This document shows, in pieces, positions 32,892 to 43,000 of a DNA stretch of 64,000 nt. A model generated the notes under the pieces. The model was not told where the DNA came from, made no database searches, and saw only the letters and a program-made list of their open reading frames with translations. Both the position numbers and the translations under genes were made by a program. The stretch spans positions 6,324,001 to 6,388,000 of the forward strand of contig NC_060023.1 of NCBI RefSeq assembly GCF_021134715.1. The letters are read 5' to 3'. This stretch comes from Daphnia pulex (taxonomy: Eukaryota > Arthropoda > Branchiopoda > Diplostraca > Daphniidae). Within the stretch, counting starts at the first letter, position 1. The number at the start of each line of letters is the position of its first letter.

Positions 32892-33496
32892 CACCTTCTT
32901 CTATAGAAGAATCTTTTTTCGTCGTGTTTCATCTTTGGCAAAATCACCAGTTTGACTGTCCAGCCTACACTTAGCGGCTTCAAAGCTCTGAGAACAATAA
33001 GGTTGACATGCATGAACTCAATTCCTCCAATATATGAACCATCAGGTGACCAGTATTGAGTGTTGGCATCATCCTGTACGCGGTAGTGCCTACCTAGAGA
33101 AAGATAAACAATGAAGGTGAAATCATAAAACATTCCTCATCACAAATGTAGACGCAAAATGAAGCAAAAACCAAAATTTAGCAAGTTTTCACAATGACAA
33201 CAATGAAACACAGAATGCCTCCACGGCATTTTGTAAGGGTCTCAAATTGGCTCAATAATGGCTCAATAATTGACACCACTTTCTAACTGATCAATAGTGA
33301 GCGCTAAAACGGGAGTATACATGACTAGGAAGTGTACAGTATCGGATTCGCAATTTTCCATTGCCAGCAGCCTATGTTTTTCTTCAGGCCCATCAATTCT
33401 GCTGGGAAATCCTTCTCCCATACAAGGGTCGATATAGCCCAAGTGCCCAACCCAAACTAATGACCCGATTCCAATTTGACATTTCACGAAAAACAA
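32891..33496 (-). CDS. Unrecognised protein, last two exons
   Basis: Two minus-strand exons (up to about 33496, ending near 33276; then 32891 to about 33099) join in frame through a GT-AG intron: TIDQLESG continues into GRHYRVQDDANTQYWSPDG. The sequence has hydrophobic and aromatic blocks (LVWVGHLGYIDPCMGEGF, YIGGIEFMHVNLIVL) but I know no matching family. The stop codon lies exactly at the junction with the truncated MITE, so the native C-terminus has probably been replaced. Upstream exons are not identified. It could equally be a fragment of a dead gene. Confidence 0.35.
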
Positions 33497-33645
33497 ATGA
33501 ATTCAGCTTTTACGATAAGGTTGATCCATGAAGATATTTTGGTTTTATTTTGGTCGATTTGATTCTCTAATAATTCTACAGTACACTGTAGAAGAGACAA
33601 GGACAATACAGTTCAAGTTGAAAACCAACTTCGTCCCCATTAAAT

Positions 33646-34165
33646 TTACGAAGAGGCTGCTTCAAAATTTTCAAAGGCTTTTTCCGATTCTAGGAAGGAT
33701 ATGATGCCTTTGAACCAATAACGGATACCTTCTTCTGTGATCTGTAAGATAAATACGCATAAACTTAAAGGGGAAAACAATTCCATTTGTATAAATAAAG
33801 TTACCGGATAACTAGCAAAAAACTTGTTTGCATAGTGCATACTAGTTAATCTCATAAAAGCTATATAGTTCCCTATTTTACCACGTAACAGTATGTACTT
33901 ACTACATTTAAACCCAGAAAACATTCAGTTTTCCACATTTTAACTTCATTATCATGTAATAGATATGTACTTATGTAGTTAATACTTTTACCTGGGAAAA
34001 TACGGCCGAAAGTAGTTCCTTCGATCCCAAACCAAGAAAATGGTTGGATCCCGGCATCAGGCGTGCCTTTAAATACTTGTATATAAAAATCTTCAAGAAG
34101 TATTTGTCACCTTTAAACTTCTCAAAAAGGAACCAGAAGCATTTTGTTTTTTCGTAGAAACTTGT
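33646..34165 (-). CDS. Unrecognised protein, last two exons
   Basis: An exon from about 34160 to 33992 (KCFWFLFEKFKGDKYFLK, IYKYLKARLMPGSNHFLG, KELLSAVFSQ) is followed after a GT-AG intron by exon 33646-33741 (ITEEGIRYWFKGIISFLESE, AFENFEAASS, stop); both are phase 0. The join is convincing but the family is not known to me. The upstream end runs close to the MITE at 34197, so the gene is likely truncated there. Confidence 0.4.
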
Positions 34166-34196
34166 ATGAATAACTTTTCATGAAGAGCAACGATCC

Positions 34197-34957
34197 CCTA
34201 GTGGCACTTCTCCTCCCTTGGACGTCCATGGCACGTCTGTACATCCCAGCCATATCTACATCCAAATTGAAAATTTCTGATGGAGACAAGACAGCCATAG
34301 GATGTCTAGCAATGATAGCCTTGTCTAGCAAGATGTCCTTTTTTGTCCTTGTTACCTCCAGGAGACATCCGTTAGGTCATCGTTTTTATTGTAATTTTTT
34401 AATTATAATTTTATTTTATTTTATTTTTTTATTTTTTTTATTTTAATTTTTTGTCCCTCATCACCGAACATCATTATCAACGCCCAGCGTGTCACAGCGA
34501 GTCTCGTTAACACACAGAGGTCGCAAACACTAAGCAGCCTATAGGTTTTCATATAATAAATTTCTATCCGTCTATGGTCTAGTGGTTAGAGTACTCGACT
34601 CGTAATCTTAAGGACAATGGTTCAAACCCAGAGTCAGTCAAAAGTATTTCATCATAAATAAATTAAGATACGTATGAAGAAAGACTATGGTGATGATGTG
34701 AGTACATCTCTAATAGTGTACCATGTGTATAAGCATATGTATACATGAAAATCTTTAATCTTTGGGTGATTATCGTAATATGATATCCATAGGACATCCT
34801 ATGGATGACCACAGGATGTACTTTAGATCAGCCACAGATAACCTCGAGACTTGGCATGGAACGGTAATTAAGATGTCCAAAACACATCCAAAGTACATCA
34901 TTTGGGCTCAAACTAAGACCATGGGTGGATATCCACAGGCCATCGTGTGCCACTAGG
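34197..34957. mobile_element. MITE-like element with CCTAGTGGCAC terminal repeats
   Basis: CCTAGTGGCAC at 34197-34207 and GTGCCACTAGG at 34947-34957 are perfect 11-base terminal inverted repeats. Inside, near both ends, are repeated GGATGTxC/ACATCC motifs. There is no transposase frame, and no clear target-site duplication. A tRNA-like module at about 34570-34640 is embedded in it. Confidence 0.6.
34570..34640 (+). other. tRNA-like sequence inside the MITE
   Basis: A-box-like TGGTCTAGTGGTTAGAG and B-box GGTTCAAACCC are correctly spaced, with CTCGTAA where an anticodon loop would fall. The anticodon and acceptor stems do not pair, so this is a tRNA-derived piece and not a gene. Confidence 0.45.
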
Positions 34958-35329
34958 ACGTGTCGAATCAGGTAGGTATACTCATTCCACATTTCCTTGT
35001 GAAATTGTCTTTGTTAGAAAGAGCTGCTTTTGCAAAGAAAGCATGTACAACACTCTGTTTCTGTGTCACGCAAATAGTAACCATGATTACTATATAGAAA
35101 GCTACTTACAGTTTTATTGAACTGTAAAGTAGTTTGTATCAAGACTAGCCCGTTTCTCTCTTGCAACCATTATGTTACACGCTTTCTTAAAATCATCAAT
35201 TTTGACAGTAAATAACTAAAAGAAATTTTTTAAAAAATAAACTAATGTAATTTTTAAATGGAGCTTGTTTGAATGTTTTTGAACATTACGGATTACTTGT
35301 TAATTAAAACAATCAAGTTTTCCTTCTTT
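34958..35329. other. No gene seen
   Basis: AT-rich intergenic sequence. Confidence 0.45.
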
Positions 35330-35720
35330 TCATAAAATTCTTACGAATGTTCTAGCCTTCCAACTGTCTCGGCTGGGTCCATTTACGTCGAGAACTTTTT
35401 CACAATAAATGTTTGATTTCTGAAGATTTTCGATGATAGATGCAGACAAATTAATCGTAGAGAAGTTACTGTTCACATTAGATGGAACTTGTTTGCTTCC
35501 CACATGAAGCATTACTTCGTTTCTGTTCATTACGTTGGCCATTTTTGTAATAAATACCACTTCACTTACAAGTGATTGGTAATACACAACAGACAAGGCC
35601 ATTAGTGAATGACTATGTCCATTCTTGTGATCCCAGAAATTGTACATTCCAGCGAAAAGTAATAAAATAGTTAGGAGTAAAATTAACCAGAGTTGGTTGT
35701 TGCTGAGCCATCCATGAAAG
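35330..35720 (-). CDS. Hypothetical single-pass membrane protein fragment
   Basis: An open minus-strand frame begins near WLILLLTILLLFAGMYNFW, a strong membrane segment, and continues about 95 residues (HSLMALSVVYYQSLVSEVVF, NFSTINLSASIIENLQ, VLDVNGPSRDSWKART) to a stop at 35330. Two NxS/T sites are present. The start is uncertain and upstream sequence to 36060 is open only in patches. Family not recognised. Confidence 0.3.
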
Positions 35721-36138
35721 AGACTATTCGATCATTGACTGAGATACTTGTTGAACCATTGGTTGCTGGACGCACGCATCTGACCAGGAGCTTCATCGTT
35801 TTGGGGCTGTTGTGACGCTTGCTAATCAATTTGAGATTCTACCCTATGCTAGATTGGTTCCTGTACAATCGGAGTCACCGTTTTTTGAATGCACATCATC
35901 TTATCTTGAGATTTTGGCACCTGCTTGCTGGACGTAGGTTGTCAGATTTGTTTGCTGGACACTTTTGATTATGAGAGATTAGGTTCCGATTGTCCACTTT
36001 ACTCTTCCTGGACTTCAGAAACGTTAAACACAACCTCCTGGCAGAAAATAAGAGGGCATTTGAAAGTTGACGAAAAAGAAACAAATTAGAAAACGAAAAC
36101 TACAAGAAAATAATTCTGTGGTATATGATTGTGATGTA

Positions 36139-37080
36139 CAGTGGGTACCTAAAGTATCCGTACGGCTGAGAGGAGCAGTACGGAAAACGCGTTTTTCAAA
36201 ACGCTCCCATAAATTGAATTCTCGTTGGAATGCAATAAAATTTTTTTGTAAGGTTAAGATTAGGGTGGGGTTTCATCTGATTTTTTTTGGGAATTTTTCA
36301 ACAACGCGATATGTGGTTTTTATCGCGTTGCGAAAGTATCCGTACGGCAGAGAGGCCTAGTAGGGAAATGGGCTTACTTTGGAGGCCTCTTATTCGGTAA
36401 ATAAGTAACATTAAAGGGTGGGAAAGTTCTTAAAAAAAAGAGCTGCATTAGCTCTATATGTGGTCATAAGATCACATTTTTTAAGTTTCATTTATAGTAA
36501 TGAAATCAAAAATGAAAACACGAATTATAAGTTTTCCGTTTTCTTCCCCTCGATTCCCCATCACCAGTGTTGCCATATCAAAAAATATTTACCCTTTCTC
36601 TTTCTCCCTCTTCCGTCCAAGAGAAGAAAGAGATTTTGGGATATGGCAACACTGGTGATGGGGAATCGAGGGGAAGAAAACGGAAAACTTATAATTCGTG
36701 TTTTCATTTTTGATTTCATTACTATAAATGAAACTTAAAAAATGTGATCTTATGACCACATATAGAGCTAATGCAGCTCTTTTTTTTAAGAACTTTCCCA
36801 CCCTTTAATGTTACTTATTTACCGAATAAGAGGCCTCCAAAGTAAGCCCATTTCCCTACTAGGCCTCTCGGCCGTACGGATACTTTCGCAACGCGATAAA
36901 AACCACATATCGCGTTGTTGAAAAATTCCCAAAAAAAATCAGATGAAACCCCACCCTAATCTTAACCTTACAAGAAATTTTTATTGCATTCCAACGAGAA
37001 TTCAATTTATGGGAGCGTTTTGAAAAACGCGTTTTCCGTACTGCTCCTCTCAGCCGTACGGATACTTTAGGTACCCACTG
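36139..37080. mobile_element. Palindromic Tc1/mariner-type MITE
   Basis: Arms 36139-36579 and 36640-37080 are each 441 bases, inverted and nearly identical, around a 60-base spacer. The ends are CAGTGGGTACC...GGTACCCACTG flanked by TA on each side (36137-36138, 37081-37082), the usual Tc1/mariner signature. No transposase. The same open frame appears on both strands only because of the palindrome. Confidence 0.93.
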
Positions 37081-37082
37081 TA

Positions 37083-38656
37083 TGTTAATTAATGAAATAC
37101 CTGGGGTGTTACTGGCTCAGTGTACTCGACCAATACATCAAAAGATTTCGGAGCAGTATAAGTAGCAGGAGAGCGTGGATTAATAGAAGAATTGACTGTG
37201 GGAAGTTTATCAGTGGGAATGACTACAACTGGATGAGAAGAATCGTGTACAGTCACAGCTATACAGCACACAGATCCACAAGCTGTAGCACTTTACTCCT
37301 GTAAGTTAACATTGAATGTATTGACGTGTATGGACAAAAAAAAACTAAATGAAATTGGTCGTTCAGTTCGTCGTTCTACTTGCCGTGTTTCCAAACTTAG
37401 GTTGGGCATTCTTTTCATAGGAAATGTGTTGATTATAACTTAAATACTTCTTACACATTTCATGCTTATCATTGGATGAACTGAATGTTCATATGTTAGG
37501 GTTTGGGGTTGATTATTTAGCCAAAAATTGAAGTTGTAACTTCACCAAGTTGTATTCGTGTTTCTTGTGCCATTTTTTGTTGAAAAGCCGAATGCCGGAT
37601 ACTGTGACCAGTGATGCAACCAGAGCCATAACTAGAGACAATAACGATGAGTTTGATTAGTTGAATTTTGTGCGTGGATAAACCAATATCTAAATCTGCT
37701 GTATTATTAAATTTCCATATAGGCTGAGAGTACAGACCCGACAATTGACAACATAAAATAGACGATAAGAAGCTCTGCTAAAACCCTCCGATGATGCTCA
37801 AAGTTAGCCCGGATAACAAAGAAGACTTAGATGACGACTCAGACGAACATCCGATGACCGAGGTAGGAGAAGCAAGACGCCGAGAAAGAGAAGAAGAACT
37901 CGACGTTAGCGTGAAGCCGCCTGGGTTCAAGGCTTCTGGTTCTCAGATCCAGTAGACAACCAACCATCAACGTCCATCGTAGAAGACAAAAAAGTTCATC
38001 CTGTTTGATGTTTTGTCAAATCTCCAGCCCGCAGCTTCATCAAGAGAATGAAGTGGATGGAACGGACAGCACCGTCCATCGGATCATCCCATAAACCTTC
38101 CCGGAAAAATCCAGATTCAGAATTTTTGGTTCGCTTAACCGAAAATTCTAGAAAATCTGAAAGCTCCAGTAAATTGCATCAAGCATGTTCTCCTGCAGAG
38201 AGGCTGTTTTATACAGATTTTAAATGTGTAATGATTTTTGAAATTTGTTATGCAGTTAACCCAGACAAGTGGAATTCCACTTACACCAAAAGTGATTGAT
38301 CAAAAAGTTAAGGAACTTGTGCAGTGCATTGGCTTAAGGTAGAAGTGGGACAACGTATGGATGGGGTCCTCCACTTAAAAAGAATGAGGTAAGTTTTCCC
38401 AATCAAGTGAATTGACATTAGAACGACGAAATACATTGATTGTAGTAATATCCCTGGAGGCATCAGCACAATTTCAGATATTGTTATCAGCGATGCCGTT
38501 AGAGAAAAAAGGTAGAGCAAATGACGATGAGTTCAAAATATTGTTTGAACTTGGTGTGTGGGCTGAGATTGATGAATGTATTAATCTGAGACATTCTGCA
38601 AGGTGCAGCTAGCACGTTCTTCTGTAAAAGTAAATATTTGGACATTCAGATTTTAG
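37083..38656. other. No confident gene; patches of open sequence
   Basis: A short acidic stretch (NKEDLDDDSDEHPMTEV and GEARRREREEELD, around 37808-37900) and ISTISDIVISDAV (around 38460-38500) are open on the plus strand, but neither has start, splice support or a known domain. A motif GAGGTAAGTTTTCCC...GTGAATTGACAT at 38386-38418 recurs at 39044 and 47660. Confidence 0.35.
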
Positions 38657-39073
38657 TTGTGGAATAATTTGCTTTATTTTTTGTTTGTTGGAAAGTCAAG
38701 TCAAATAAGTGGAAAAAAGGTATTTTTCAATCCCAAAAAATTCCGATACGAAGATCTCACCAGCATCACAGAAGACAAGGATCTCTCTTTTTTAGACTTT
38801 TTCATCAAGGAGGCCATCAGGGCGAATCTTAGCGCAGCGATCGATTTCGTCAAACTTCAACAAGAACAGATTTCTAAACTAAAATTGGAGTTGATCAATG
38901 CCAAGGTAGCCTTCACCAACGCCAAATTCTGCCATTTAAATTCCCAGCAACCTTCTTCGGCCAGTCAGGCCCCCCCCCCCTACTCCGGGCCTCACTTTCA
39001 GGACGCCCTTCTCCCAGGCCACCAAAGCACCCTGGTAGCCAATGAGGGTAGTTTTCCCAACCACGTGAATTGA
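38657..39073 (+). CDS. Hypothetical protein, up to 138 residues
   Basis: The frame is open from 38657 to a stop at 39073. It contains FFNPKKFRYEDLTSITED, a helical stretch DFVKLQQEQISKLKLELINA that could form a short coiled coil, and a Pro/Ser-rich tail (SASQAPPPYSGPHF with a PPxY-like PPPY). Its last bases, coding NEGSFPNHVN, are repeated at 47656-47700 with flanking sequence. No known family; it may be a fragment of a repeat-derived gene. Confidence 0.3.
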   Translation: MWNNLLYFLFVGKSSQISGKKVFFNPKKFRYEDLTSITEDKDLSFLDFFIKEAIRANLSAAIDFVKLQQEQISKLKLELINAKVAFTNAKFCHLNSQQPSSASQAPPPYSGPHFQDALLPGHQSTLVANEGSFPNHVN

Positions 39074-39092
39074 CAGCGTAATGAAAAGCAAC
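39044..39092. repeat. Dispersed 50-bp repeat, copy A
   Basis: GAGGGTAGTTTTCCCAACCA followed by CGTGAATTGACAGCGTAATG and AAAAGCAAC; the second copy is at 47656-47710, and shorter relatives lie at 38386-38418 and about 47795-47815. Confidence 0.7.
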
Positions 39093-39604
39093 ATAATTTA
39101 AAGCATCCGATTATAGATTCTACTCAACCGTTTCAGCGGCCACTGCCTGCTGGTGCTGGCGGAGTGCCTGGACCGCCTTATCCTTTTCCCTGAGCGACTT
39201 TGCTCAGGGAAATAATGGTGGTGAATCATCACCACTGGGGACCGTCTAGTGCTGGATTGATCGTGCCGTAAGCAGCCCGGTGCTAGTAGCAGTGAGAGAA
39301 TCAGACCGCAAGCTTCTTCCATCCATCCAGCATCACCACCACCAACATAAAAAGGGACTCTGTTCCCTTCCTGCCGGATTTTTCGCTTTTGCCACATCGC
39401 CGCCGCCGTTTCCGCCGGCGCAAGATAATCCGTCACCACTCCACAAGGATCGGCAGCCGATTCCGTTCAGGGCTCCTTTTCGCCAGTTGGATCACATCGA
39501 GCGCGTTGATCTTCTCACGTTAATCCATCCATATCAATGTAATTAGATATTAGACCTATTTTCATTGTGTGTGTGAAAAAAAAGAACTAGTCGATATTGT
39601 CAAG

Positions 39605-39609
39605 GTTGG
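39605..39609. repeat. Target-site duplication of the BEL element, copy 1
   Basis: GTTGG directly before the LTR; the same five bases follow the other LTR at 46154-46158. Confidence 0.9.
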
Positions 39610-39978
39610 TGTTTGCTTCTCACACACCGGAATGAAACTTTCAGAGTCGTATTTTAACTTAAGTCGAATGTATTTCGGCTCGGGGAAAACGGGAACACAA
39701 TTCGGGTTTAGGCGACGGGACGATAGTTGCCTGCTATACGTCCGCACGGTAAACACAAGAAAAACAAGAAATTCGGAAAACGACTCTGAAACGTAAAGTG
39801 TAGAGCGTCGGCACACGTGCGCTCTACACCAGCAAAAACGAGAATGTATCTACGTTTCGGTCTAGCTCCTCCCTTCTTCTCCAATTCCCTTACTCCGATC
39901 CAGACGTTGTCGGATCGATTGCCAATAATTCCAGTGGGTCCGAAAATTGACAGCTTGGAAATCTTGGACTTTCCAACA
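39610..39978 (-). repeat. 3' LTR of the BEL element
   Basis: 369 bases, beginning TGTTGGAAAG and ending AGCAAACA when read on the element strand. Confidence 0.95.
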
Positions 39979-40014
39979 TCGCCGGCCCTGCGCTCTGTAG
40001 TTACAGGCGCATAT

Positions 40015-43000
40015 TCACGGATGCGGACGGACTCGAAGGGGGAGAGTTTGTGAGACGGACGGTGACGTTCGACTCCATTTAAGTAGACGGTTCCTTCCGC
40101 CTAACACGGCGGCAAGGCAGGTAAATGTAACGCTCCGGCGTTTAAGTTCGGTGGCGCGTTCTTTCCTGGGTAGGATAATCGGATGGCGAGCGTTGAGGGG
40201 AAGCAGCACCTTGTTGATTCTTCTGCCAGCGCGTAAAATCCCGTTGGGATTTAAGTATAGAGAGAGCTTGAAATCGGACAATTTTTCGATGGGGCTGCCG
40301 GCCCGTAAATCTTCCGCTTCCTGGCGGTAGACGTTGCGCTGGGTGTGCATGACGATACAGATGCGAGCGGAATCAATTCCATCCAGACACCGATTGCCAA
40401 TTCCTGGCCGGAATTCCTTCCGTTTCAGTTTGCGAGCGCGTTTGTACTCGCCGTACGTGTCGATCACGCACTTGTAGATATCGGTCGGATCTTCGTTTTC
40501 AAGGCACTTTGGTTCGGGGTTGAAAAGGCATGGGCATCTCTGGTCGGCGAAGGTATTTTTCGGAAGGATTGGTTCGTTCGTCTTCCACGAAGGCCCAGAT
40601 TGATGCCGGACGCCATCGCGTTGATTCGTGGTCGTTAAAATATTCCACGCTCTCTTCTCGTCTTCGCCGATAGACTGGACGATATCGGGCTTTGTATTTA
40701 AGGTGTCTGCGTCGATGAATTGCTTCAGCTGGAGATCACATCCATCTTCGAGCGAGCTCACGTGGAATGAGTTGGCCTCGGTTTCACCTCCGGTCCCAGT
40801 TGGTCCGCCGATACACCACCCGAAGGCCGTTAAATAGGCGCGTGGTGCTCGCTGGTGGAAGGGGTCTTTACGGGTTTCGAAAATATCGATGGCCGCCGGA
40901 TGGTCGTGGCCAATCAATATTGCGATTTCTTCCTCCAGGGCGGAATGAATTGGGACGTGTGCGAGGTGAGGCCACCTCTCTGTGAGGGCTGCTAGGTCGA
41001 TGGATCGCTTGCTGAGCCGGAACGTTTCTTTCACTTGAGCGTCGACGATGTTGAAAATATAGCGCCGATCCAGTGATATAATATCGAAATTCACGATCAA
41101 CGTGTCGACTGGTTTGCCTCTCCCGTCGACTGTATTGGTGACTGCGCGTTCAATGCGGCCATTTAGTCCCAAACGATCGGATATTTCTTTCTTGACGATG
41201 GAAATTTCGCTTCCGTTATCCAAGAGCGCGTACAGCTTGATCTCTTTCTCGTTGGCTCTAAGGATAATTGGCACCATCGGCAGCATGGTACGTTTTCCCG
41301 CGTATGCTCTGCTCTCGGTGGAGGTCGAACCCGAAAATGTTGCTGCCGGTGGTGTCTTCTCTCTCGTGAACATCCTTGGGGCGCCGTGAAGAAGGGGATG
41401 ATGGACGGCATCACAATCCGGTTGAGTGCAGCGTTGCGTTTGGCTACAATCTCGTCCGATATGATCACGGCCAAGACAGCGGAAACATATGCCTTTTTCC
41501 TTGGCGATGATCGCTCGTTCTTCCACCGGGAGTGATTTAAATTCTTGACAATCTTCAAGGTGATGTTGATCGGTACTGTCGCAGCAAGGGCAGCGTAATT
41601 GATTTGTTGACTGCTGCGCGGGTCGATTTTCGGTTGTTGTGTTGAATACGTTGTGGCTTTGGCCACGGCGGCCGTCCCTGTTGCTTTTCTTCGGCGGATC
41701 ACCACTGGATCGGGATGATTCCATCGCTCCTGCTCTAATGGAATGTTCGGCCATTGCGACGTCGTCCAACCACTTGTCCAAATCTTCAACTGTCGAAAGC
41801 TGGGGCTGTTTGGCCCAGCTCTTTTCACCCCAGCGGCTTTTGAGTGCAGGCGGGAGTTTGGCGACCAGTTGCGCCAACGTGGCGTGACTATGAAGCTCCA
41901 TTCCATATCCGCCAAGGCGGAGTGTGGCCACGACGGAATGTAGATTTGCCGAGAATGCCCGAAGGGCGTTGAAGTCGTTATCTTTAAACGGCTGCAGCTT
42001 GAGCAATGAAGATGTGCAGGACTGGGAAACGAGCTGTGGGTTGCCGTAACGTTTGTGCAGCTCGTGTAGCGCGTGATGGTAGAGCCCGGGATTCAGCAGA
42101 GCGCCTCCGATGTTCTTCCTGATTTCGGGAGTCAAGGCGTCGTGTAAATGAGCGATGCGTTCAGCATCAGAGCTCACAGCGTCGTGCACGAATATCTTGA
42201 ACATTTGAATGAACATCGGCCAGTTGCTTGGGTCCCCGTCAAAGTTCGGTACTTTCATTCGCGGGGGCTTAACGCTGGATCTGGGTTTAGTCGCGAACGG
42301 TGTCCCGAGCGTGTGGATCCAATCGTCCGGGGTGTAAATTCCCGGCGCGCCATCGTGGCCGTACGGATTCGGCGCCGGCTCTGGCGGCACAGACGAGTTG
42401 GGCACAAAAGGCGGTGCGTACACATTGCTTGGGAAAGGAATCGACGACGGCCGGTGGCTATTCGTGGTCAACGTGATCGGCGGGCAGGTGTTCGTTGAGG
42501 CCGGCCCGTATGATGACTCCGGAGCAGACACACCAATGTTCGTTCCGTAATTCATGCCAGTAGAAAAATAAGTCGTTCCACCAACGCTGGATGGCATAGA
42601 GAACGTCACTGCTGTCGATGGGGGCACAAATCCGGATGATGATCCATGTCCAGTATGAAAAAAGGTCGTTCCAACGCTGGATGGCATCGAGAGCGACACG
42701 GCGGTCGATGGCGGTACGAATCCGGATGACGGCCTATGTCCAGGCGGATTTGTATGAGTGATTCGGCTTGACACAACTGTTGAAGTCGGTGGTTGTGGCG
42801 GTGGAACATTTACTCCAATAGTGGCTCGTCCTGCGTTTCTCCATGACGGCCAAGGCACCGAAAACGACGTGCTCGGCGGGTATGAAGCGGGTGGTTGAAT
42901 CGGAGGTTGACTGGGAGCTGTGCTGACGTTCCTACTGGGTTGAGTAGCTGTTGCAGAAATCGGTTGATTCGTTGTCGTCGGCGGCGTGACAAAACTGGTC

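Noticed and set aside
34570-34640. Functional tRNA gene
   Set aside because: A and B boxes are present but the anticodon and acceptor stems do not pair.
36418-36801. Two nearly identical open frames on opposite strands starting MGKFLKKRAALAL
   Set aside because: They are the two arms of the 942-bp palindromic MITE and carry no domain; the symmetry alone explains them.
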